From Phellopilus nigrolimitatus (Eukaryota; Basidiomycota; Agaricomycetes; Hymenochaetales; Hymenochaetaceae), in NCBI GenBank assembly GCA_021029095.1, contig JAJOHG010000170.1:1-53258 (forward strand): a DNA stretch of 53,258 bases. Direction: 5' to 3'. The position numbers were made by a program, and so were the translations under genes. This document shows, piece by piece, positions 43,685 through 53,258 of this stretch (its first letter is position 1; each line of letters starts with the position of its first letter). The notes beneath the pieces were generated by a model. It ran no database searches, was not told the origin of the DNA, and saw only the letters and a list, made by a program, of their open reading frames with translations.

Positions 43685-44424
43685 TGCCTACGCAGTTTGC
43701 GCCAGCTCGTAACCAGCAACCAGTGGTTACTAATCCGTTGAGGATGGCAACAATACTGTGTTTGCACAGGGTGAGAGGCAAAGCTGTCGGGCAATGCACA
43801 CAGCAGACTAGTATCTCTATACGGATGCAGCTTGTGCTGGGCTCGTAACCAGCTACCACGGTGGATGGCTACAATTGTATGTTTGCACGGGGTGGGAAGC
43901 AAAGCTGCCGATGCTCAGGAGTATTTGAGGGAGGCTCGTAACCAGTCTCGTGGCTGCCCTCATTTGGAATGTTCTCCGCGATTGGGTGAACCAAAGGAGC
44001 TGCGCACCTCCGGTGAAGAGGCAGAACAAAAACGGACCGCAGGCGCAGGCACTTCATCTCGGTCCTCCTTGAACACGCGCGCCCCTTGACCTTGATTTCT
44101 CAGTTCCCCCCATCATTGTCGACCCTCCTTTCTCCACTTCTAGGGAAGTACCTTCTGGACTATCCTCGTACACTTCCGACCGGGCATCACAATCTAACAT
44201 TCAAAACTCTCGGTTGCGCTTAAACTTATATATGAGCTTCGTGCTGCAGAGTCCAATAGACGCGAACATACTGTAATGTACATGTGCCTTTCAGCCTTCC
44301 CGATGTCGATGTTCTCGTAGGGCCCCACGGCGAAGGTCCTTGAGCACCAGCCCTGCGGCGTCTACTCAGCGTGTGCGTGCTGTGGGATGTCGCCGAGCAC
44401 CCGCCAGCAGCTAGAAACGAGCAT

Positions 44425-45062
44425 GCTTCGCTGAGACTTATCACTAATTCACGCGTTGTAAGGCTAGGGTCTGCTCCATCTTGGTCCTGCGGGTTGAAGC
44501 TTGAAACGACATTCTGCTAGATACACGTCTGTGGCGCTCCATGTCAGGACTTGCATAAGCCGCGGGAGCTCGGATAGGGTCCTCGCCATGTCGGATGTGA
44601 ACGCGTTCGACGAAAGGCCAACGACGCGCAGCTCGCTCTACATATGCAAGAAGACGCACAGCTCTCTCCCGCCTCTGCGAGGTCGAAAGGCAGGCAGAGC
44701 CTGAGCTCAGATAGCTGCGACATGCGGTGGGCGCTGACTGGTGCAGCAGTCACGGATCCGGATTTGTTCTGAGCGAGACTGGTCGGGCGCGCGCCGGGAT
44801 GTCGCTGCGCGTCGTTCCAAGGTGTTGTAACGGCCGACAGGCTCGTGTCGTATTTTTTTTTTGAGATGGGAGAGCACGCAGGCGGTCTCGATGCGCCGAG
44901 CACACAGCCCCGTATCCGCGCAACGTTGTCCTCGTCCCTCGCGCTGCTTCGCTCTCTCGACTAGGAGCGCTGCAGCACCCCTAGCGCGTCTTCTAAAGCG
45001 CCGGGGCTGAAATTGCCGCGCTGCCGCCCAGTCCACTAGTGGCTAACATGGAAACTCCCGTT
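44425..45062 (-). repeat. Block C, copy 2 (unclassified dispersed repeat)
   Basis: The reverse complement matches 48485-49085. Shared landmarks are CGGGAGTTTCCATG, TGGGCGGCAGCGCGGC, AACACCTTGGAACGACGCGC and GGAGCGCCACAGACG. Frames are not conserved between copies, so it is probably non-coding or a decayed mobile element. No terminal repeats or poly-A tail were recognised. Confidence 0.75.
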
Positions 45063-45600
45063 TAACCTTCTCGCCCCCCGGGGCTGCTCGCCGTGCGCGC
45101 CCGGTTTATGGTGCCAGTAGCCTGGGATCCGGGTGGGCACGACGACGCCCGCGAAGTCAGTCCGCCCATTTCTTCACGTCCCCTGTGACGAGCTCGGGCG
45201 CGCCGTCGACGTACGTATAGCCCGTCGTCGCCCTTTCCGAGCTCGAGCGCTCTGTGATGAGGTGTCCTTCCACAAAATTCACGACGAGCGCCGCGAACAG
45301 TTACATTCCAAGCCAATAAGAACCGGGGGCCACGAGGCCACACGCTCATTGCTAAATTACAGTATGTTTGTGTGATTTTCAGGAGTCCCCGCCGTCACAA
45401 GTTGAAGCTCACGACTAATGTATTCAGCGCGCATCGACAGGGCATTATAATGGGCACATGAGCGAGCAGTTCTTCAGGATAGCTCGAGAGGAAGAAGGAT
45501 TTACAGTCCTTGCCATTATAGTATCGGTGAAGTTAGCTCAGAAAGCAGTCGAACGCGCGCTACGCCGGACGTCGGGCAGGCCTCCCCCGCGAAGCACCAA
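45062..45600 (-). pseudogene. Block B, copy 2: hydrolase scrap
   Basis: The minus strand carries a degraded part of the hydrolase second exon (HRALELGKG..DGLYV, then a broken IPGYW-like region) joined to a shortened upstream flank that includes the TCAGGATAGC and GCCATTATAGTATCGG stretch. The catalytic motifs are absent. Confidence 0.7.
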
Positions 45601-46345
45601 TTAGCCCGTCCCCACTTCGCCCGCCGTTGAGCGTACCGCAATTCCTCAGCGAGTCATCGGTGGGCGGGGCGCTTACGCGCCTCGCCGCGCCCAAGAGTGT
45701 TCATTCAGTCCTCAATCGCGCGGCGCGCAACAGCAGCAGCAAAAGCAAGAGACAGAGAAAAAGAACTGCAATAAAGTTACTCCAGCTAAAACACGCCGCG
45801 CGAGGGAAAAAAAAAAAAAAAAAGTGCAGCAAACTCAGAGAATAGATAAAAGAAACGCGGACGGAAAGAGAAAAGCGGGGGGAAAAGCGGAAAAGCGACA
45901 GCGGCACGGTCCGATCCCGGATCCCATCATATCATAAAATGTGTATACAATCCGCGGGAGGCCAGCCCAATATACTTTTGACATTAGTGCAGTGGGGCGT
46001 ACAGCTAGGAGAGGGGACAGCGCGTACACGTGTGCGGCGGCGCGACGTATGTATTGTGTAGTATGCATCTGGGTGAGGGGATGCCCGGGTATAGGAGTGC
46101 GGGTCGTGAGATGCGAGGAGGACGGGGGAACTCCCGGACATGTGTTCTACGCTACGAGATGCAGTCAGATGGCGGGGGGGGGGGGGGGGGGGGGGGTGGG
46201 GGGGGGGAGGATGATATCGGGGGGCGTGGAGGGGCAGAGGGAGGGAAACAAGCGAGCGTCGTGGGTTCAGAGCGTCAAGGGAAGTGCAAACGTCCATAGC
46301 GTCTTTGCATGCGTGTTGAGGAAAAAAAAAGCGGTCGGGGCGCGA
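45601..46345. other. Intergenic with low-complexity tracts
   Basis: It has an A17 run (45807-45823), purine-rich AGAGAAAAAG stretches, and a G23-T-G10 tract at 46174-46207. No gene is recognised. Confidence 0.6.
46174..46207. repeat. Poly-G tract G23-T-G10
   Basis: Twenty-three consecutive G, one T, then ten G. Such a tract can form G-quadruplexes and is also a place where read length errors concentrate. It lies about 140 bp downstream of the methyltransferase stop codon. Confidence 0.9.
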
Positions 46346-47462
46346 TCAGTCAGAGCGCGCGCCGTGCACGGGGCGGAAGTGATCCTGGTCGGTGATGAAG
46401 GCGTTCTCGCCCTTGATGTTGATGAACGAGTATTCGGCGAGGTCCGCGGAGCCGCCGCGGTTGTAGTTCTGGTAGACCATGTTCGGCTGTGCGCGGAAGC
46501 GTCAGCGGGGGGCGGCCCATTAACAGAGAGAAAAAAAAATTGTTGCGCACCTCGGTCCAGAAGGGGCGCAGGCCGGCCTCCTCGAGCATCTCCCACCACT
46601 TGATGAACTCGCTGAACTTCTTGCCCCAGACGTGGATCTCGAGCTGCAGCTGGCCGAAGGGCAGCGGCTCGCCCGCGTCGAGGTAGACCTTGAGCAGCGC
46701 GCAGGGTCTCGAACTCCCAGCTCTCGATGTCGACCTTGAGGATGTCGATGTGGCGGTGGCCGTTGCGGCGCATGAGGCTCGCGAGCGTGTACATCTTGTG
46801 CGCGTCGTCGGGCCCGTGCGCGTCCGCGCCCGCGAGGCCGAACGGCGCAAAGTGCGCGCGGCGCAGGAGCGACGGCACGCGCTGCACCTCCGGCCCGAAC
46901 GCGTCGACGCTGAAGTCGTAGCCCCACACCTCGCAGCCCGCGGTGCGCGCGAGCAGCTCCGCCTCGAAGGACGACTCGTGGTTGATGCCGATGGAGTAGA
47001 CGACGCAGTCTGGCTTCGCGGAGACGCGCTCGAGCCCGCAGACCCACTTGCCGCCGTCGCCGAGCGCGCCGACGCGCTCGACGGTGTGCGGGCAGTTGAA
47101 TGCCGCGGGGATGAAGTCCCACACGGTGTACGGCGGCCAGGGGTCGGTGTCCGGCGGGAACCTGTGTGCGCCGGGGGCGCCGTCAGTGTCTGCCCGGTCG
47201 CTCGCTCGGGGTACGTGTACTCACATCATGACCTTGTCCGCGTCGGGCCGAACTTGTGGATGAGGCCCTGGCGGTCCTGCAGCATGCGCTGGTAGGTGCG
47301 CTCGGCGTTCGCGATGCGGTGCTGGAGGCCGTCGGTGGTGAAGGACTCGATGAAGACGGGCGGCGGGGGCGCGTGCTGGGAGGCGAGGAGCAGGAAGGTC
47401 GCGAGGAGGAGGAAGCCGGAGAAGAGGGAGTAGCGCGGATGGCGCTGGAAGACGGAGGGCAT
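46346..47462 (-). CDS. Membrane-anchored methyltransferase-like protein (Methyltransf_22/METTL24-like)
   Basis: Three exons: about 47462-47230, 47160-46551 and 46486-46346. Exon 1 starts MPSVFQRHPR and has one hydrophobic segment (YSLFSGFLLLATFLLLA, residues about 11-28), a type II signal anchor, then a helix and the FGP(D)ADK-like end. Exon 2 has YTVWDFIPAAFNCPHTVERV, GDGGKWVCGLERV, CVVYSIGINHESSFEAELL, CEVWGYDFS and HIDILKVDIESWEFETL, then (other frame) LLKVYLDAGEPLPFGQLQLE and FSEFIKWWEMLEEAGLRPFW. Exon 3 has NMVYQNYNRGGSADLAEYSF and ends HGARSD. The GDGGKW / YSIGINHESSFE / DIESWEFE pattern fits Pfam PF13383; the methyl acceptor is unknown. Two one-base frame changes (in the CCC of FGP near 47243, and in the CGCGC near 46695) interrupt it; these look like indel errors or early decay. 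Confidence 0.75.
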
Positions 47463-48484
47463 GTTGAGATGCGTGGACGACGACGCCGGTGGACGAGGAG
47501 AACAGAGGACAGGAGAAGGTGGTGGTGGTGATGGTTGTAGGATGAGAAAGAAATACGATAAAAAGAAATTGAAATAGGCTCAGGGCACGCTCTCTGGCGC
47601 CTGCGAACGCGCCCCGAATCTCACGCACCTTCCGGCTAGATAATCCACTTAAAGACGTCATATGCTTTTTTATATCCCTATATGGAGATATACGCCGTTT
47701 ATCACTGAACAAAAAATACATTCTTCTCCATTGTTTATTCTTGCAAATATTACCGTTATTTTATCTCCAGCTGCAGTCTCCTCGAGAGCAGACGTTGAGC
47801 AGCGAGTCAGCCACCCTTCTTCTCGAAAAGGCAGGAGGTGGAGTAACCGTGGAGCCGAATTGATACCCGAGCTGCGCGTTGCGGTGGGGCGGCGTCGCAA
47901 CGGGACCCGTCGAAGTGACCCTCGAACTTGCCATCGCTTCAATCTTGCTGCGCAGTTATCACACCTGTCTCTCTGAAGCTGAAACTTCATGAACTTGCCT
48001 ATCTGTTTCACTTGTTTGTTTGTTTTCTCTTCACCGGGATGGCGATGCCTCGCATTGCAAGTTCCTGAACAGAGGCTAGGCCGTTATCCCCGCCAGCTGC
48101 AGAAGTTTTCGAGGAAACGAGTGCCAAGACCATCCCCGCATGTGATCACGTGAGCAATAAAGGAGAAGTTTCTTTAGTCTCTTGTACGTAACCTCGGCGG
48201 CATCTACCGGTGAGCTAGAAGAGCAGATTGTATTATTGGACAGCGTGCGTATCGTCGGTGGACGCGGATAGCTTGTAACTTGTAACCGACACGGACAACT
48301 AACGGAAGAAGCACGAAGATAGGAAAGAGCCTTGTTTCAGACTCGGGAGTCTGCAGATATGCGTGTCATAATACTAAGTGTGTGCTTACTTGAAATCTTA
48401 CCTGTAATTGTAACTGCTAATGTCGATCGCGCGGCCCATTCAACTCCAGCTCGACCTATCCAGGCCATCGAAACCTGAGCCTGA
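47463..48484. other. Intergenic, no gene supported
   Basis: It contains the upstream region of the methyltransferase gene. Frames at 47662-47976 and others have no domain. No repeats were noticed. Confidence 0.5.
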
Positions 48485-49085
48485 CGGGAGTTCCATGCTA
48501 GCCACAGGCGGACTGGGCGGCAGCGCGGCGATTTCAGCCCCGGCGCTTAGAAGACACACTAGGGTACTGCAGGCAGCGCTCCTAATCGAGGGAGCGAAGC
48601 AGCGCGAGGGACGAGGACGACGTTGCGCGGACACGGAGCTAGCTGTGTGCTCGGTATCGAGACCGCCTGCGTGCTCTCGATTTTTTTTTAAATACGACGC
48701 AAGGCTGCGGCCGTTACAACACCTTGGAACGACGCGCAGCACATCCGGGAACGCGCCCGACCAGTCTCGCTCAGAACAAGCCCAGATCCGCAACAACCGC
48801 ACCAGTCAGCGCCCACCGCGTTTCGCAGCTATTTGCTTTTCGAGCTCACAGAGGCGGGAGAGAGCTGTACGTCTTTCTTTTCTCGATATGCAGAGCGAGA
48901 GCTGCGCGTCGTCGGCCTTTCGTCGAAACGCGTTCACATCCGACACGGCGAGGGCCCTATCCGAGCTCCCGCGGCTTAGGGAAGTCCTGGCGTGGAGCGC
49001 CACAGACGGTATATCTAGAAGAGTGTCCGTTTCGAGCTTCTACCCGCGAGCCAAGATGGGGCGTGAACTAGTGCGAAGTCTCAGC
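48485..49085 (+). repeat. Block C, copy 1
   Basis: Inverted match of 44425-45062 with many substitutions and indels. Here it lies upstream of block B, whereas copy 2 lies downstream of the B scrap, so the blocks were shuffled. The frame 48420-49094 (224 codons) is not preserved in copy 2. Confidence 0.75.
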
Positions 49086-49086
49086 G

Positions 49087-49150
49087 GGTACTAGCTCTGG
49101 CTCTGGCTCTCGAGCACCGCGGCGACCGCGCGCGCACGAGCGCGAGAGGC
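49087..49150 (-). pseudogene. Scrap of the IML2 coding region
   Basis: The minus strand reads through a degraded version of the LALVRA..ARAVARYRAALESQS segment of paralogue 2 (CTCTGGCTCTCGAGC and GCGCGCACGAGCGCGAG on the plus strand). It is fused to the upstream flank of hydrolase copy 3, as the IML2 pseudogene is fused to copy 1 at 39.8 kb. Confidence 0.65.
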
Positions 49151-49707
49151 CTGCTCAGCGTTTGGCATAGCGCGCGCGCGCGCGCTCGACCGCTTTCTGA
49201 GATGGGCCTCACTGATATTGCAATGGCAAGGATCGTAAGAGACACGAGTCCCTATTCCTCCTGAATGAACTTCCTGAAGAATATGGCTCGTTCATGTGGT
49301 TTCACTTCAATTTAAGCGGTAAAGTCGTGAACTCGTGACGGTACCAGAAGTGTCCGGTGATGGTCAGATCAAATCAAGAGCGAAGGACGGAAAGTAGATA
49401 ACAAATACCAATTTCTAGATTAATATTTCTTTGATAGGATCATGTTATTTACCATCTTGCTATGCACAGTGTTTTCTCGCTGACAAATACCATATTTGGA
49501 AGGCGCAGAAAATCAGAACGGGACACGATGCATTTGTCACTTGTGACCGCTAAACACTTTTGGTAAGCTAGATTTTCTCACAAGCCTAATTTAGCACGTT
49601 TCGTTATTGGCTTGGAATGTAATACATATTGTAATACATATACAACGGCGACTATGCGGCAAAGCTAACTCACGCTTCGTTGGCTTTCTCCTCTATCGCA
49701 GGCTATC

Positions 49708-50929
49708 ATGGCCTTAGGCATCAGCGTAGCCAGACAGCCCTTCAAGGGCTTGTACATTGCCCATTCTTTGCTGGGACTCTGGCTTGTGCGAGTGCCATAC
49801 TGGTCGCAGGAATCTGCTCCCGGCATGGCGCCCAAGGAGGTCGTGGTCGATTTTGCGCTGCTTGAAGTCAGTCTTGCGCGGTTTTTCTTGCATCTCGGCG
49901 TAAAGTGCGTTTTTTTGCGCGCGCGCTCCGCTGGCATGGCATGTCTAATCATGTGATACAGAGTCGGCGGTATCGGAAGGATGCCTGGTCACAGAGCGCT
50001 GGAGCTCGGAAAGGGCGTCGACGGGCTATACGTCGACGGCGTGCCCGAGCTCGTCGTGGGGACGTGAAGAAATGGGCGGACTTCGCGGGCGCGCCCACCC
50101 GGATCCCCGGCTACTGGTACCACAAACCGGGCGCGCACGTCGTCATGGGCGAGGCGCCCCGCGCGGGCGAGAAGGTCGCGTACTGCCTCCACGGCGGCGG
50201 TACGCCGTGTTCTCCGCACACCCAGCGACGCCGTACGCGGTCGTCCCGCGCGCGCTCGTCGCGCACATCCCCGCGCTCCGCCGCGCGTTCGCGATCGAGT
50301 ACCGGCTGACGGCCGCCGGCGCGCACCCGTTCCCCGCGCAGCTCTCGACGCTGGCGGGGTACAGCTACCTTGTGAACACAGTCGGGTTCAGCCCCGAGAA
50401 TATCGTCGTCGTCGGCGACTCCGCAGGCGGCAATTTGGCGCTCGCGCTCACGCGTTACCTCGGCACGAATGCAGGCGCGCTTCCCCTCCTGCCTGCACCG
50501 CCCGGCGCGCTCGTGCTCCTCTCGCCGTGGGGACCTGTCCGGCTCGCACGATACGCCGGGCTCGGCCGCGTTCCGGTACGCCCGTCGGACTACATCTCCA
50601 CCCCGCTGGTGAACGCCTGGGCGAGCGCGTACCCCGGCCCGCACGGGCACGCGCTCCTCGCGGACGCGTACGTCTCGCCCGCGAGCAAGGACGTAGAGCA
50701 CGTCAGCTTCAAGGGCTTCCCGCGCACGTTCATCTCGCTCGGCGACGCGGAGATACTGGTCGACCAGATCGAGACGCTGCGCGCGCGCCTGGCGGCGGAC
50801 GTCGGCGAGGCGCGCGTGGAGACGTTCGTGTCGAAGGACGCGTGCCACGACTTCCTGTGGTTCGAATGGTTCGAGCCGCAGCGCGGAGAGGTGCTCACGG
50901 CGATCTCGAGCTGGATCGAGAGTCTTTGA
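49708..50929 (+). pseudogene. Alpha/beta-hydrolase, copy 3, frameshifted
   Basis: The start MALGISVARQPFKGLYIAHS equals copy 1. An intron with donor near 49905 and acceptor at about 49961 precedes exon 2. Landmarks: IPGYWYHKPGAHVVMGE, YCLHGGG, VVVGDSAGGNLALALTRYL, GALVLLSPWG, TFISLGDAEILVDQIETL and KDACHDFLWFEWFEP, ending IESL. Frame changes are seen in the N-terminal exon, in the G run at about 50060 (VVGGDVKKW expected; read as GTG GGG ACG TGA), and exactly in the oxyanion-hole codons (GGC GGC GGT ACG, near 50200). From about 50200 to the stop it is open. Its lesions are at other places than in copy 1, so each copy lost its frame independently. Confidence 0.75.
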
Positions 50930-51293
50930 TTCTGTTTTCATTTATATATTGTATTCGGATGTACACGTATATGCTTGCTTATTTTCTTTGCCAGATCATC
51001 GAGCAGCCTGGAACTTAAGTGCAGATAGGAAGATATAGTCTCGAGCTTTGACCATCTACCAGCAAGTGCACTGACTCTCAAAGAAAAAAGCATCCCTGTG
51101 CGCCTTATACTTGAATCCGGGTGTTTGGAAATAGAAATCAGATCTGCAGTTGCATCCGTGCCAGACTCAAAGAGCAAGACGCAGAGAGGACGTAAATTCA
51201 GATGTGATCCTCTCGCAAACGGCTGTCTAATACGGAGTGTCGACTTCCTTTATTTCTAGGCTGGCAATGAGTCCCTCCGTCCTTGGATGATTT
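50930..51293. other. Spacer between hydrolase and F-box block
   Basis: It has no gene and is conserved in inverted form at 37600-37970. It ends at the TTTAATCATGAC site where, in copy 1 of block A, the TIR element abuts. Confidence 0.6.
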
Positions 51294-51868
51294 AATCATG
51301 ACACTCCTGATTGAAATAATGTTCGATTCTGCAGCACGAAGTTTGTATATAAATTTGACCGCAACTGAGAGTCTTTGAATATTGGATTGCGATGCCGGGA
51401 TCGGAAGTGTGCCAGGATAGTCCAGAAGGTACCGCCCTAGAAGGGGTGAATGGAGGGTGGATAGTGATGGAGGGAATTGAGAATTATGGTCGAAGGGCAC
51501 GCGTGTTCAAGGTGGACCGAAATGAGGTGCCCTCGCCGTCCGTTGTTCTGCCTCTCCACCGGAAGCGCGCAGCTCCTTCGGTTCACCCGACTGCGGAGAA
51601 CATTCAAATGAGGCAGCCGCGAGACTGGTTACGGCCCCCTCAAATGCTCCTGAGCACCGAAAGCTTTGCTTCCCGGCCCGTGCAAACATACAATTGTAGC
51701 CATCCACCGTGGTAGCTGGTTACGAGCCCAGTACAAGCTGCATCTGCTGTGTGCATTGCCCGACAGCTTTGCCTCTCACCCTGTGCAAACACAGTATTGT
51801 TGCCGTCCTCTACGGACTAGTAACCACTGCGGTTGCTGGTTACGAGCCTGGCGCAAACTGCGTAGGCA

Positions 51869-51874
51869 TATAAG
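51869..51874 (+). promoter_or_regulatory. TATA box of F-box copy 3
   Basis: TATAAG is 50 bp before the start codon at 51919, with identical flanks GCATATAAGAGCATG to copy 1. Confidence 0.6.
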
Positions 51875-51918
51875 AGCATGCCTCCTGCTGTGGGAGTTGG
51901 CCATTCAATCATTCAGCA

Positions 51919-53258
51919 ATGTCTTCATTCAATGTTTGTGTTTGCTTCCCATGTTTACCCAACTGAATGACAACTCAATCTAAATGTCTGTTTCTTTCAG
52001 CCGCAATTGCTCCGCAGACTCACTTCTGGACGTGTCCCTCAGCTGCCCAGAAATTCAGAGCCTTCCAACAACTCTCAGGTCACAGACCGTTCATCAAGCC
52101 ATTCAGCAATTGTCCCAGATCATCCATTAACCCATTCAGCAGTCTTCCCAGATCAGCCATTGATACATTCAGGAAAGTCTTCCAATATCTCTAGGGTCTC
52201 CGGTAATGTCTGGACCAAGATTGCACTGTTTTGTGGTCTTCTGGAAGTCCTTAATCTCGAGCGTGTATGTGATTCCAATGTTTACCTGGCTCAACAGTAT
52301 TTACCTTCGTTTTAGACATGTAAGTATTTCCGCTTCATCCTTTATGACAGAGTCTTCTGGCTACATCGCCTCCATGCGCTGGAGCAGCATGAAGCACTGA
52401 TCTACTCGCCACATCGCATCAGCACCTCCTCCGTGCTTGAACTACGCAGACTTGTCGTACGTGCTCACCGGCGGCATCTCAAATACACCGGCAAAGCCCC
52501 ATTCAAACTCACACGAAAGTCCACAGTACACGATCTTGCTACAACCTCACATATGCTTTCAGTACCCAAACTGCTCCCTGGTGGCACACTCTTTCTTTCC
52601 CTTACACGGTTTGAACAAAAGTTGGAATGTTTCAGTGTGCCAGGTGGCGAGTGTATCAATTCACACAAGCCAGAAATCAAGCAATCTGACAATCACACGC
52701 AGCCTGAGACATATGCATATTCAGTGGATTGCTTTGGCTATGACATGCAGGAAAATGGTGACGTGCGTGTGATCATGGTGGGTGACTCTCCTGGCATGAG
52801 AACTAACTCAAGGTAAGAAATGCAACATCTATAGAACATGCAAACTACCGTATCATGCTGATACTTTATCAGTTCCACAACTTTTGCATCTCTTGAGGTA
52901 TTCCAGATTTCACCCCAAATGAAGCCTGCTAGACAACTGTACAATCGGTCAAGGGAAATCCCTTTTGATGAATTTTACATATTTGAGATTGCAAAGTTAT
53001 GTGGTGATGTATTAGCAGTCTACAGGTGGAAATGTCTTTTCCTAATGTTCTGGAGAGAAGAGCGCTCTGTTGCAATTGTCAAGGTGTGTATTGACATCTT
53101 ATTACAGGATGCAAGAGGAAATTGGCTGATGCTTTTCCGTGTAGAGTCGTTTCACAGTGTGGAATTGGTAGACAACTATCTCATTTGCATGATGCAGGAA
53201 GAACCTGAAGGCCATTCAATTGTGGCCATCCAGCTTTCATCAGTGCACGCCATTCTGC
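51919..53258 (+). CDS. F-box domain protein, copy 3 (open frame, partial at window end)
   Basis: Exons: 51919-51933 (MSSFN), 52001-52264, 52316-52812 and 52873 to the window end. The frame is open throughout: PQLLRRLTSGRVPQLPRN, the HSAIVPDHPLT/HSAVFPDQPLI tandem repeat, the F-box IALFCGLLEVLNLER + TCKYFRFILYDRVFW, ELRRLVVRAHRRHLKYTG, LPGGTLFLSLTRFEQKLECF, LCGDVLAVYRWKCLFLMFWR, and FHSVELVDNYLICMMQEE, where copies 1 and 2 have an extra base. A run of small compensating indels near 52395-52435 changes a few residues but keeps the frame. This is the copy most likely to be functional, as an SCF substrate-recognition subunit with an unknown target. The C-terminus lies outside the window. Confidence 0.75.

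Larger units (their letters stand above)
39805..44252 (-). repeat. Right arm of the 4.5-kb inverted duplication
   Basis: Reverse complement of about 23490-27995. It ends at its low side inside the IML2 coding region, where block B starts, and at its high side at a GCTTCGTGCTGCAGAGT segment next to block C. Confidence 0.9.
49100..51300 (+). repeat. Block B, copy 3
   Basis: Inverted match of 37592-39800. It is followed without gap by block A copy 3, which shows the ancestral B-A order. Confidence 0.9.
51294..53258 (+). repeat. Block A, copy 3 (cut by window end)
   Basis: A direct repeat of 23461-25470. Small indels, for example in the CTGGTTACGAG upstream segments, separate the copies. Confidence 0.9.

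Noticed and set aside
48420..49094. 224-codon frame across block C
   Set aside because: It is not preserved in the other copy at 44.4-45.06 kb and has no domain.

Overview
The window looks like a nuclear segment of an Agaricomycete (Basidiomycota). The signs are many 45-70 nt GT-AG introns, a DUF6532 gene, an F-box gene family, a STE3-type pheromone receptor, an AflY/questin-oxidase-like gene and a Ty3/gypsy chromodomain element. Base composition is patchy: AT-richer on the left, and very GC-rich in the IML2 (second copy), lyase, receptor, esterase and methyltransferase genes. No tRNA, rRNA or CRISPR array was recognised. Layout: 1.07-2.11 kb zinc-finger-like gene; 3.7-5.4 kb AflY-like oxidoreductase (+); 6.06-8.68 kb IML2/TTC39-family gene (+, 13 exons); 10.7-13.16 kb DUF6532 gene (+); 13.316-20.930 kb a complete LTR retrotransposon with a 5-bp target duplication; 21-23.5 kb a graveyard of element fragments (truncated LTR, transposase helix-turn-helix, a TA-flanked TIR pair). 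From 23.5 kb on, the window is built of duplicated blocks. Block A is an F-box gene at 23.46-26.1 (+), 41.65-44.25 (-) and 51.29-end (+). An IML2 gene is complete at 26.77-29.37 (-), a truncated pseudogene at 39.8-41.0 (+) and a scrap near 49.1. Block B is an alpha/beta-hydrolase gene at 37.6-39.8 (-), 45.06-45.6 (-, scrap) and 49.1-51.29 (+). Block C is an unclassified repeat at 44.42-45.06 (-) and 48.49-49.08 (+). Blocks A and IML2 form an inverted repeat with arms of about 4.5 kb (23.49-28.0 and 39.8-44.25). The 11.8 kb between the arms carries the rest of the IML2 gene, an aminodeoxychorismate-lyase-like gene, a STE3 receptor with a premature stop and frameshifts, a ~100-nt hairpin, a 14-exon MFS transporter and one hydrolase copy. 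The 46.3-47.5 kb stretch holds a membrane-anchored methyltransferase-like gene. The genes do not form one pathway; the theme is segmental duplication, ectopic recombination and decay. The most noteworthy observations are the inverted duplication bracketing a broken pheromone receptor, three F-box copies sharing a promoter with fixed TATA-to-ATG spacing, a canonical -1 slippery heptamer at the gag stop of the retrotransposon, its extra intact zinc-knuckle ORF downstream of pol, and a TIR whose end falls exactly on a TA of the duplicated block. Many genes differ from an open frame by single bases. I cannot tell from sequence alone whether this is true decay or uncorrected assembly error, and I flag it wherever it matters.
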